Of a stretch of DNA of 13,278 nucleotides, positions 1 to 5,974 are shown in pieces. The translations under genes were made by a program, and so were the position numbers. The notes beneath the pieces were generated by a model. It was given only the letters and a program-made list of their open reading frames with translations, ran no database searches and was not told the DNA's origin. Source of the DNA: an uncultured Eubacteriales bacterium (lineage in GTDB: Bacteria; Bacillota; Clostridia; Oscillospirales; CAG-272); contig CAKSLU010000037.1 of the NCBI GenBank assembly GCA_934474225.1, positions 1-13,278 on the forward strand. The letters run 5' to 3'. Numbering within the stretch: the first letter of the stretch is position 1; every line of letters starts with the position of its first letter.

Positions 1-668
1 ACATGGTCGATGTCGTTTTCGGTCAACTCCAGGTTGCCCTTGATCAGGTCGGTGAATTTGATTTTATGCTCGATGCTCCCCTCGGAGCGGAAACGCAGCA
101 CCCAGGGCATACCCGCCTTGATATTCGCTTCGATTGTCTCAAAAGAAGCATCGCGATACTTTGCCCACTTGCCGTAGTAGCCGAAGTTGGACTTTTCCGC
201 CTCCTGCGCCGCATGGATGGCGGCAAGCTCTTCTTCGGTGCAGAAGCAGGGGTAAGCCTTGCCCTCTTCGACAAGTTTCTTTGCATAGACATGATAAATG
301 TCCTTGCGTGCACGCTGTCGGTACGGACCGTATGCGCCGCTGTCGCCGTCGGTGGTCGCGCCTTCGTCGAAAATGATATTGTAATGCTTCAGCGAATTGA
401 TGAGGATCTCGACAGCGCCGGGCACCTCGCGCTTGCTGTCGGTGTCCTCAACGCGCAGAAACAGCACGCCGCCGGACTGGTGCGACAGCCGCTCGGAGGT
501 CAGCCCCTGCACCAGATTGCCGAGGTGGACAAAGCCGGTCGGGCTGGGCGCCATGCGGGAGACGATTGCCCCCTCGGGCAGATCGCGCTTCGGATAAAGG
601 TCTTCAAGCTGTTCCGGCGTCATCTTGACATCGGGAAACAGCAGTTCGGCAAGTTTTGTGTTGTCCAT
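1..668 (-). CDS. gltX: Glutamyl-tRNA synthetase, N-terminal part (partial)
   Basis: Charges tRNA-Glu with glutamate in the cytoplasm (class I aminoacyl-tRNA synthetase). I translated about 222 residues by hand; the frame is open to the left edge, so the C-terminal half is missing. The class I signature is near residues 39-52, with APSPTG at 40-45 and the HIGH element as HLGN at 48-51. LRVEDTD follows at about residues 71-77, typical of GluRS and unlike the PEPNGYLHIGH form of GlnRS. About 38 residues precede the signature, whereas the usual GluRS begins almost directly with it; I recall this longer form from clostridial enzymes. ATG at 668 is chosen because GGAG (677-680) lies 8 nt upstream. 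It starts 16 bp after the MBL hydrolase stop and is probably co-transcribed with it. Whether it is discriminating or also makes Glu-tRNA-Gln cannot be told here. Confidence 0.93.
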   Translation of the reverse strand, partial: MDNTKLAELLFPDVKMTPEQLEDLYPKRDLPEGAIVSRMAPSPTGFVHLGNLVQGLTSERLSHQSGGVLFLRVEDTDSKREVPGAVEILINSLKHYNIIFDEGATTDGDSGAYGPYRQRARKDIYHVYAKKLVEEGKAYPCFCTEEELAAIHAAQEAEKSNFGYYGKWAKYRDASFETIEANIKAGMPWVLRFRSEGSIEHKIKFTDLIKGNLELTENDIDH

Positions 669-684
669 GTTGCAGTCTCCGTCT

Positions 685-1299
685 TTATTCATGCAGGTAT
701 CCGTATTTCTTTTCACGGTCAAGTGTGGTCGTACCGCCGTGCCCCGGATATACCGTATAGTTTTTCTGTAGTTTGCTGAGTTTTTCCACACTTTCGCGCA
801 TATCCGCATCGCTCGAGCCGTAGAGGTCGGTTCTGCCGATCGCGCCGCGCATCAGGGTGTCGCCGCTGAGAAGATCGTCGCCGAACAGATAGCAGACGCT
901 GCCCTTTGTGTGCCCCGGCGTGTTCATCACCGTGATTGACTCGCCGCCGAGCATGAGCTTGTCCCCGTCGTGCAGGATGATGTCCGCAGGTGCGTGCCGC
1001 GTGTCTCTGGCGAAAAACTGAAGATACAGGCTCTTTGCCGGATCGCCGAGAAAGTCGGCGTCTCCCGCATGAATGCAGACCTTTGCGCCGAGTGCGCGCC
1101 ACGCGTCCACAAAGAGAATGTGGTCAAAATGACCGTGCGTCAGAAGCACATATTTCAGCTTCCAGCCGTCCCGGAGGTACGGCTGTGCAGGCGTCGTATC
1201 CACGCTCGGGTCAACAACGGCAAATTCCTTTGCCGCATCCTGCAGAATCAAATAGGAATTGGAAGCGTAACCGGCGCTTTCCAGACTGACGATGCGCAT
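685..1299 (-). CDS. MBL-fold metallo-hydrolase (glyoxalase II-like)
   Basis: A 204-residue protein of the metallo-beta-lactamase superfamily, closest in layout to small YcbL/GloB-type hydrolases that cleave thioesters such as hydroxyacyl-glutathione analogues; the real substrate is unknown. The dinuclear metal ligands are all visible: THGHFDH at residues 54-60 (H55, H57, D59, H60), H130 in NTPGHT, D147 in SGDTL and H187 in YPGHGG. No signal peptide, so probably cytoplasmic. The open frame continues upstream to 1737, but ATG at 1299 is preferred: GAGGTG sits about 5 nt before it and a sigma-A promoter lies at 1330-1358, whereas the longer form would run antisense through the DUF3343 gene. The nearby upstream ATG at 1311 overlaps the ribosome binding site itself. 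It is first in a likely two-gene unit with gltX; a functional link to GluRS is not obvious. Confidence 0.9.
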   Translation of the reverse strand: MRIVSLESAGYASNSYLILQDAAKEFAVVDPSVDTTPAQPYLRDGWKLKYVLLTHGHFDHILFVDAWRALGAKVCIHAGDADFLGDPAKSLYLQFFARDTRHAPADIILHDGDKLMLGGESITVMNTPGHTKGSVCYLFGDDLLSGDTLMRGAIGRTDLYGSSDADMRESVEKLSKLQKNYTVYPGHGGTTTLDREKKYGYLHE

Positions 1300-1329
1300 A
1301 AAACACCTCATGATGTATGAATACAACTC

Positions 1330-1358
1330 ATTATACACCAAACATTTCGGATTTTCAA
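1330..1358 (-). promoter_or_regulatory. Sigma-A promoter for MBL hydrolase-gltX
   Basis: Read on the minus strand, TTGAAA (1353-1358) and TATAAT (1330-1335) are separated by 17 bp. The -10 is perfect and the -35 matches 5 of 6. The start codon at 1299 lies about 30 bp downstream, leaving a short leader with the ribosome binding site. Confidence 0.82.
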
Positions 1359-1369
1359 GTTTCTTGCAA

Positions 1370-1414
1370 ACTTTCTGCAAAAAGTGCACAATTTTCTTGA
1401 GTCCTGCGGAAAGT
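1370..1414. repeat. Imperfect inverted repeat between divergent genes
   Basis: ACTTTCTGC (1370-1378) faces GCGGAAAGT (1406-1414), complementary at 8 of 9 positions, or all 9 with one G:U pair. It lies in the 192-bp gap between the MBL hydrolase and DUF3343 genes, just upstream of the minus-strand promoter at 1330-1358. The interior is AT-rich with a GTGCAC palindrome. It could be an operator or chance; I see no known regulator consensus in it. Confidence 0.3.
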
Positions 1415-1491
1415 GATGTGTTTTTCTGTCGGTTTGCCCCCGCGCGGCATAAAATACAGTGCGGGCAATTCAGAAAAACCGGAGTCTTACC

Positions 1492-1710
1492 ATGTCCAAA
1501 TGTATCTTTACAACCGGGTCTGTCACGCAGGCGATGAAAGCAAAACGCATCCTTGCGGAGCACTCCATCCCGGTCAGCACCACCAAAATCAGTTCCGCGC
1601 GCGACCGCCGCGGCTGCATCTACGGCATCGAGTTTTCCTGCGCGCAAAAAGGCAATATCGCAAGAGTGCTGTCCTTTGCAGGCATCTCTTATGACGAATA
1701 TACGGAATGA
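1492..1710 (+). CDS. DUF3343 protein, putative Se/S carrier-like
   Basis: A 72-residue soluble protein that looks like the DUF3343 family (which I recall Pfam naming as putative Se/S carrier-like). Family members are often encoded beside EF2568-type cysteine desulfurases and, in some genomes, near selenium-dependent molybdenum hydroxylase genes. Features: an N-terminal strand starting MSKCIFTTGS, a central P-V-S-T-T-K-I stretch, an R-R-G-C motif (C near residue 43) and a further C near residue 51, then a short C-terminal helix and GISYDEY end. Start ATG at 1492 is chosen because GGAG (1481-1484) is 7 nt upstream; a GTG at 1459 would add 11 residues without a ribosome site. Its stop overlaps the next gene by 4 bp (ATGA), so the two are probably translationally coupled. 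The inferred role is handing persulfide sulfur or selenium from or to the desulfurase; direct evidence is lacking. Confidence 0.8.
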   Translation: MSKCIFTTGSVTQAMKAKRILAEHSIPVSTTKISSARDRRGCIYGIEFSCAQKGNIARVLSFAGISYDEYTE

Positions 1711-2846
1711 TTTACCTTGACAACGCCGCGACCACATTCCCGAAGCCGGACTGTGTCAACGCGGAAATGACCAAATGCATCCGCGAATACTGCGGGAATC
1801 CGGGGCGCAGCGGGCACATTCTGTCGCTGCGCGCCTCGGAGAAGATATACGAATGTCGGCAAACGCTGGCGTCCTTCTTCGGCAGCGACAAACCGGAAAA
1901 TGTAGTCTTCACGCTGAACACGACCTACGCGCTCAATCTTGCCATCAAATCGCTGTATACGCCGGGTTCACATGTGCTCATCAGCAATATGGAGCACAAT
2001 TCGGTCTATCGCCCGGTCTGGGAGCTGAAGGCACGCGGCGAAGTCACCTTTGACACCTTCAATGTGCTGCAGCCCACAGACCGCATCCTCGCCGAATTGC
2101 GCGCCAAATGCACGCAAAACACCAAGCTGCTGGTAATGATGCACGCCTCCAATCTCTGCGGCAAGGTCTTCCCCATTCGGGAAATCGGCAGCTTTTGCAG
2201 GAAGCACGGCATCCTGTTTGTGGTCGATGCGGCACAGAGCGCCGGGGTTATCGACATCGACATGAAGCGCTGCTTTATTGATGCGCTCTGCGCGCCCGCG
2301 CACAAGGGCTTGTACGGCCCGCAGGGGCTTGGCTTTATCATCTTCGGCGACGTGCCGCCGATACGCACTGTGATTGAGGGCGGCAACGGCATCAATTCCC
2401 TGTCCGCTGCCATGGACGGCGAACTGCCCGAACGCTTTGAGGGCGGCACGATGCCGACGCCGGCAATCGCCGCGCTGGACGCCTCGGTCCGCTTTATCCG
2501 CGATGTCGGCGTGCGCAAGATCAATGCGCATGAGACCGCGCTCGCTGCCGAACTCTGCCGCCTGCTCTCCCGCATCCCGGGCAGCATCCTGCGCGGCACG
2601 CGCCTGCCGGAGACCGGCATTGTGCTTTATGAAAACGCCAATGTCTCGGTCAACCGCATTGCCGAGGGGCTGAATGCGCGCGATATCTGCACGCGCGGCG
2701 GCTTTCACTGCTGCCCGCTCGGGCACGCCGCACTGCGCACGGGCAAAGAGGGCGCCATCCGCATCAGCATGGGCTACTACAACACCATCCGCGATATCGA
2801 TGCCGTGGCGGACGCCATCGGCGAAATCTGCGCAAGCGCGAAATAG
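1707..2846 (+). CDS. Cysteine desulfurase family protein (EF2568-like)
   Basis: A 379-residue PLP-dependent class V aminotransferase-fold protein, of the length and pattern of the TIGR01977 (EF2568) cysteine desulfurase-like family. Such enzymes remove sulfur from cysteine (or selenium from selenocysteine) via an enzyme-bound persulfide. Visible landmarks: N-terminal YLDNAATT at 3-10, the PLP-stacking H97 in NMEHNS, D174 and Q177 in VVDAAQSAG, Schiff-base K200 in PAHKGLYGPQG, and the catalytic Cys loop TRGGFHCCPLGH at 329-340, with C335 in the catalytic position. C336 replaces the Ala usual in this loop. The C-terminus RISMGYYNT is typical. The start codon overlaps the DUF3343 stop (ATGA) and has no strong ribosome site of its own, so coupling is likely. 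No iscU, sufU or thiI partner is in the window, which makes a dedicated role with DUF3343 more likely than general Fe-S assembly. Confidence 0.9.
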   Translation: MIYLDNAATTFPKPDCVNAEMTKCIREYCGNPGRSGHILSLRASEKIYECRQTLASFFGSDKPENVVFTLNTTYALNLAIKSLYTPGSHVLISNMEHNSVYRPVWELKARGEVTFDTFNVLQPTDRILAELRAKCTQNTKLLVMMHASNLCGKVFPIREIGSFCRKHGILFVVDAAQSAGVIDIDMKRCFIDALCAPAHKGLYGPQGLGFIIFGDVPPIRTVIEGGNGINSLSAAMDGELPERFEGGTMPTPAIAALDASVRFIRDVGVRKINAHETALAAELCRLLSRIPGSILRGTRLPETGIVLYENANVSVNRIAEGLNARDICTRGGFHCCPLGHAALRTGKEGAIRISMGYYNTIRDIDAVADAIGEICASAK

Positions 2847-2850
2847 AAAG

Positions 2851-2878
2851 CGGCTCCCGGGATCCATCCCGAGAGCCG
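2851..2878. terminator. Hairpin between convergent desulfurase and recR
   Basis: CGGCTC (2851-2856) pairs with GAGCCG (2873-2878); inside, CGGGAT pairs with ATCCCG after one mismatch, leaving a two-base loop. It sits between the convergent stops at 2846 and 2888. The tracts on either side are only moderately T-rich (TATCTGTATTC on plus, CTTTCTATTTC on minus), so it may be a weak bidirectional terminator. Confidence 0.6.
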
Positions 2879-2887
2879 TATCTGTAT

Positions 2888-3484
2888 TCAAAAGTCCTGC
2901 CTGCCCTCAATGGCGCGGTTGAGTGTCACCTCATCGGCATATTCGATATCGCCGCCGACGGGAATGCCGTAAGCCAGGCGGCTGACCCGCACACCGAGCG
3001 GCTTTATCAGTTTGGAGATGAACATCGCCGTGGTCTCGCCCTCGACGGTCGGATTGGTCGCGACAATCACTTCGCGGACGCCGTCCTTCACACGCTCGAC
3101 CAAATCCGCAATGTGCAGTTTGTCCGGCGTGACGCCGTTAATCGGCGAAATGACGCCGCCGAGCACATGATAGACGCCGCGAAAACCGCGAATCTTCTCA
3201 AAGGCAAGCACCGCCTTGGCATCCTCCACCACGCAAATCAGGGACGCATCGCGCGTGCTGTCCGCACAGATCGGGCAAATTTCGTCCACGGAAAAGTTGT
3301 GGCAAACTGCGCAGTGCCGAATCTTCTGCTTTGCCCCGAGCAGCGCTGCGGAAAAGCCCTCGACTGTCTCATCCGGCAGATCCAGCACAGCGAACGCCAT
3401 GCGCACCGCGCTCTTTCTGCCGACGCCGGGCAGTTTGCGGAACTGCTCAATCAGCGTCTCCAGCGGCGCAAGATACTCCGTCAT
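2888..3484 (-). CDS. recR: Recombination mediator protein RecR
   Basis: A 198-residue RecR, the standard length. With RecO (and RecF) it loads RecA on SSB-coated single-stranded DNA at gaps. Domains in order: helix-hairpin-helix DNA-binding element with LPGVGRKSA at 18-26, a four-cysteine zinc finger (C58, C61, C70, C73), a Toprim domain from about residue 81 (VVEDAKAV, then ATNPTVEGE), and the C-terminal GIPVGGDIEYADEVTL motif that forms the ring contact. ATG at 3484 is preceded by GGAGG (3492-3496) 7 nt away. It lies 24 bp behind ebfC in the order dnaX-ebfC-recR, the arrangement seen in Bacillus and many other bacteria. All key residues are present. Confidence 0.98.
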   Translation of the reverse strand: MTEYLAPLETLIEQFRKLPGVGRKSAVRMAFAVLDLPDETVEGFSAALLGAKQKIRHCAVCHNFSVDEICPICADSTRDASLICVVEDAKAVLAFEKIRGFRGVYHVLGGVISPINGVTPDKLHIADLVERVKDGVREVIVATNPTVEGETTAMFISKLIKPLGVRVSRLAYGIPVGGDIEYADEVTLNRAIEGRQDF

Positions 3485-3508
3485 GTAAGAACCTCCGCTA
3501 TCCGAAAA

Positions 3509-3853
3509 TTACAAAAGACCGGGAAAGTTCAGCCCGCCGGTAATCTTCTGCATCTCGCTTTCGCTTGTCGAATCGACCTTCTTGATTGCCTCGTTGACTG
3601 CCGCCGTCACCACATCCGACAGCGTCTCGATATCATCGGGGTCAACGATGTCGGGCTGGATGTCAATGTGCAGAATCTCACGCTTGCCGTTAATCTTCAC
3701 CTTGACCATGCCGCCGCCCGCGCTGACTTCATATTCGCGCTCCTCAAGCTCGGTCTGCAGCGCCGTCATTTCCTCCTGCATCTTCTGCACCTGCTTCATC
3801 ATGCCGTTCATATTCTGCGGCCCGCCGAGCCCCTTCGGATAATTTGCTCTCAT
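3509..3853 (-). CDS. ebfC: Nucleoid-associated protein, YbaB/EbfC family
   Basis: A 114-residue YbaB/EbfC protein. The family forms dimers with a tweezer-like shape that bind DNA and affect nucleoid organisation. The sequence has a Met/Gln-rich helix (QVQKMQEEM, residues 21-29), an E-rich stretch, a central sheet region with SAGGGMVKVKINGKREI at 44-60, then DIQPDIVDPDDIETLSDVV (64-82) and a C-terminal helix with Gly/Leu-rich tail, all typical. ATG at 3853 has GGAG (3860-3863) 6 nt upstream. A TTG at 3880 overlapping the dnaX stop (TTGA) would add 9 residues but has no ribosome site and the extra residues are unlike the family. It lies between dnaX and recR, 23 bp after dnaX. Confidence 0.96.
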   Translation of the reverse strand: MRANYPKGLGGPQNMNGMMKQVQKMQEEMTALQTELEEREYEVSAGGGMVKVKINGKREILHIDIQPDIVDPDDIETLSDVVTAAVNEAIKKVDSTSESEMQKITGGLNFPGLL

Positions 3854-3876
3854 GGTAGTCTCCTTATCGTGTATAC

Positions 3877-5469
3877 TCAAATATTGTCCAGTTTATCAAA
3901 GAAATCGTCGCCCTCGGCATCGCCTTTCTCCACATACTCGTAGAGAATGCGCTCGGGCGGATAGTTTTTCCCTTCCCGGGTTGAAATCTGCACGGCAAGC
4001 GCCGCTTTGGCAGCGTCGCCGGACATCATTTTCATGGTGAATTTGTCGCCGAAGCGAACCACGATGCGTTCATTTGCCGCGTCCAGATACCCGCGTGAAC
4101 CGTCCCGCATGCCCATGGCGCTGCGATTCTCCTTGGAGAGCGCCTCGACCAGCTCCAACCAATAGGAAAGCGGCTTCAGCGCCGATTGACTTTTCGCGGG
4201 TGCAGGCGCCGCAGCGGTTTTTTCAGCCGCAGCGACATCTGCGTCGGCGGCAGCAGGTTCTTTGACCTTCTCTGCCTTTTGCGCAGGTGCGGCAGGCGGT
4301 ACATCCGGTATGCCGAGCGAGAGCCGCGCGACCTTCTCCTCAACGGCGGCAATCCGCGCAAGCATGGCAGACGGGTCGTCCGAAAGCCGCGGGTCGCAAA
4401 GCCGAATGAGCGTCATCTCCGCAATCATCTGCTTAGTTGAGCCGTCCCGCTGCATCTGCACAAGCGCATCGTCCAGCAAACGCAGGTGGCAAAGCAGCTC
4501 TTCGCTTGTGAAAAGTGCGGCAAGCGATGCAATCTGTTCCGTTTCCGCCTCGGTTGCATCCAGATACAGTGCCGGATGCTTTGCGCTTTTGACGACCAAC
4601 ATATCCCGATACAGCGAGAGCAAATCCCGCCAGGATACCGCAAGGTCAACCGACGATGCGGCAACCGTGCGGACGAATTCAAAAATCTGCTCGTAATCGC
4701 GCGCGTGAATTGCACGGACCAGCGCATGCAGGCTCTCTGTGCTGTTGATGCCGAGCGAAGCCGTGACATGCGCCTCATCCAGCGCCTCGCCGCCGCTGCT
4801 GCACAAATCCAAAAGGCTGATAGCATCGCGCATGCCGCCCGCGGCATGCTTGGCGAGGATACGCGCCGCGCCCTCGGTCAGCGGGATCTTCTCCTGCTCC
4901 GCAATATACCGGAGTCTGCCGACGATGGCATCCGTCGCAATCCGGCGGAAGTCAAAGCGCTGGCAGCGGGAAATAATCGTCGCAGGCAGCTTTTGCAGCT
5001 CGGTGGTCGCCAGGATGAAGACCACATGCGCCGGCGGTTCTTCCAGCGTCTTGAGCAGCGCGTTGAACGCGGAAATCGAAAGCATATGCACCTCATCGAC
5101 GATGTACACGCGGTATTTCAGCCCCGACGGCGTGTAGGCAACCTCATCGCGGATGGCGCGCACCGCATCGACGCCGTTGTTGGACGCCGCGTCCATCTCC
5201 AGCACATCGGTCGCGCTCTCGCTTTCAATCGCGCGGCAAGCCGCGCATTCGCCGCACGGATTGCCGTTTACGGGGGACAGGCAGTTAATCGCCTTTGCCA
5301 AAATTTTGGCGCAGGAGGTCTTGCCCGTGCCGCGCGGACCGCAGAAGAGATACGCATGCGAGATGCGGTTCTCCGCCGTCTCATACTTGAGGATCTCGGT
5401 GATGTGTTCCTGCCCGCAGACATCGTCGAATGTAGCGGGACGCCATTTTCGATACAGAGCCTGGTACAT
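3877..5469 (-). CDS. dnaX: DNA polymerase III subunit gamma/tau
   Basis: A 530-residue clamp-loader ATPase that, with delta and delta', loads the sliding clamp on primed DNA; tau also couples polymerases. The N-terminal AAA+ module is intact: YRKWRP near the start, Walker A GPRGTGKT at 44-51, zinc ligands C63, C72, C75 and C78, Walker B IVDEVH at 123-128, sensor 1/arginine-finger element SRC at 167-169 and sensor 2 near GGMRDA. Domain III follows to about residue 370. An Ala/Pro/Lys-rich linker lies at roughly 390-430, and a C-terminal domain of about 100 residues begins at LKPLSYWLELVEAL. GGAGG (5479-5483) is 9 nt before ATG at 5469. SRP RNA lies directly upstream and ebfC follows at 23 bp. 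No exact programmed-frameshift site is evident, so tau is probably the only product. Confidence 0.98.
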   Translation of the reverse strand: MYQALYRKWRPATFDDVCGQEHITEILKYETAENRISHAYLFCGPRGTGKTSCAKILAKAINCLSPVNGNPCGECAACRAIESESATDVLEMDAASNNGVDAVRAIRDEVAYTPSGLKYRVYIVDEVHMLSISAFNALLKTLEEPPAHVVFILATTELQKLPATIISRCQRFDFRRIATDAIVGRLRYIAEQEKIPLTEGAARILAKHAAGGMRDAISLLDLCSSGGEALDEAHVTASLGINSTESLHALVRAIHARDYEQIFEFVRTVAASSVDLAVSWRDLLSLYRDMLVVKSAKHPALYLDATEAETEQIASLAALFTSEELLCHLRLLDDALVQMQRDGSTKQMIAEMTLIRLCDPRLSDDPSAMLARIAAVEEKVARLSLGIPDVPPAAPAQKAEKVKEPAAADADVAAAEKTAAAPAPAKSQSALKPLSYWLELVEALSKENRSAMGMRDGSRGYLDAANERIVVRFGDKFTMKMMSGDAAKAALAVQISTREGKNYPPERILYEYVEKGDAEGDDFFDKLDNI

Positions 5470-5483
5470 TTGACTTTGCCTCC

Positions 5484-5518
5484 TAAAAAATGAAGCGAGG
5501 GCAGAAAAACCGCCTCGC
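5484..5518 (-). terminator. Hairpin plus T tract between SRP RNA and dnaX
   Basis: On the minus strand GCGAGG (5513-5518) pairs with CCTCGC (5495-5500), with a further imperfect inner G-C pair around a T-rich loop. Four bases later a run of six T (5485-5490) follows. This has the form of an intrinsic terminator for the SRP RNA, but its T tract abuts the dnaX Shine-Dalgarno (5479-5483), so read-through would be needed for dnaX unless another promoter exists. No clear second promoter is seen between them. Confidence 0.6.
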
Positions 5519-5542
5519 CCCGATTCACTCAGTCACATAATA

Positions 5543-5816
5543 AGACCATACACCCGAAAATCGAGCAACCGTAAATGCGCGTTAACCGTACATCCCGCTC
5601 GGGACAGGCGTCCCCGCGGCACATCAAACATACTGCTTAATGCTGCTTGGTTCCCCACCTGACATGGTTCACAGCCATTGATTGCGCAGGACCCATCCGT
5701 CAGCGCGGTCAAATACGGCGCAGACCGCACCGCCGATGCCCTCAGACCGGGACTCCACCCTCACTGTAGCGGACTTTGAGTACAGAGGACCGCTAATCCC
5801 CCGGCTGGTATGGCCT
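5543..5816 (-). ncRNA. ffs: Signal recognition particle RNA, Gram-positive long form
   Basis: The RNA core of the signal recognition particle; with Ffh it targets nascent membrane and secreted proteins. On the minus strand the domain IV apex is present around 5641-5672: GTCAGGTGGGGAACCAAGC, with a GGAA tetraloop (5651-5654), the symmetric-loop strands AGG and AGCA, and GCAGCATTAAG following. Other long-form landmarks match the Bacillus scRNA: GGGTCCTGCGCAA (about 5684-5696), GTGAACCATGTCAGG, ATGTGCCGCGGGG, and a 5' Alu domain with TAGCGG and CTGTACTC loops. The ends pair: AATAAGGCCATAC (5808-5820) with GTATGGTCTTATT (5539-5551), and G:U-containing pairing extends about 4 bp further. Mature ends are therefore approximate, within about 10 nt, and are probably set by RNase processing. 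Position just upstream of dnaX is as in Bacillus. Confidence 0.95.
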
Positions 5817-5847
5817 TATTACATGACCGAATATTCATTTCCCAAAC

Positions 5848-5876
5848 AGTATAGCAGATTTTTTTGCGTTTTGCAA
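5848..5876 (-). promoter_or_regulatory. Sigma-A promoter for SRP RNA (and dnaX operon)
   Basis: On the minus strand TTGCAA (5871-5876) and TATACT (5848-5853) are 17 bp apart. The expected start of transcription is near 5841, about 20-25 nt ahead of the predicted mature SRP RNA end. It fires away from the holB promoter, whose -35 box begins 29 bp further on. Confidence 0.82.
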
Positions 5877-5905
5877 TACCTTCTGCCGAATTCCTTAAAA
5901 TACAT

Positions 5906-5934
5906 TTGACATTGCGGCAGAGGTTTGCTATAAT
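5906..5934 (+). promoter_or_regulatory. Consensus sigma-A promoter for holB-ricT
   Basis: Perfect TTGACA (5906-5911) and perfect TATAAT (5929-5934) with a 17-bp spacer. holB starts 40 bp downstream at 5975. This is the strongest promoter match in the window, surprisingly strong for a clamp-loader gene. Confidence 0.9.
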
Positions 5935-5974
5935 TATTCTGTTACAGATTTGATTTCTTTTGAGGAGGCGCCGC

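Noticed and set aside
3..779. 258-residue plus-strand open frame opposite gltX
   Set aside because: Antisense to the glutamyl-tRNA synthetase N-terminal half, whose signature motifs are clear.
1421..1460. Promoter for the DUF3343 gene (TAAAAT at 1450-1455, or TACAGT at 1455-1460)
   Set aside because: No -35 box at acceptable spacing; the best candidate, TTGCCC at 1434-1439, is only 15 bp from TACAGT. Not strong enough to list.
1300..1737. N-terminal extension of the MBL hydrolase to 1737
   Set aside because: The frame is open, but it would run antisense through the DUF3343 gene and past the promoter at 1330-1358; the true start at 1299 has a ribosome site and fits the family.
1968..2891. 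307-residue minus-strand open frame opposite the desulfurase
   Set aside because: Ala/Asp-rich shadow of a gene with complete catalytic motifs on the plus strand.
3854..3880. TTG start for ebfC overlapping the dnaX stop
   Set aside because: It would add 9 non-conserved residues and lacks a Shine-Dalgarno, while ATG at 3853 has one 6 nt upstream.
4215..4225. dnaX programmed frameshift at an A6 run
   Set aside because: On the minus strand the codons are GAA AAA ACC, which is not the A AAA AAG type slippery heptamer, and neither a suitable upstream signal nor an early stop in the -1 frame was found.
4486..5493. 335-residue plus-strand open frame opposite dnaX
   Set aside because: Antisense shadow in GC-rich DNA; Arg/Ala/Gln-rich composition, no family match, and dnaX on the other strand is certain.
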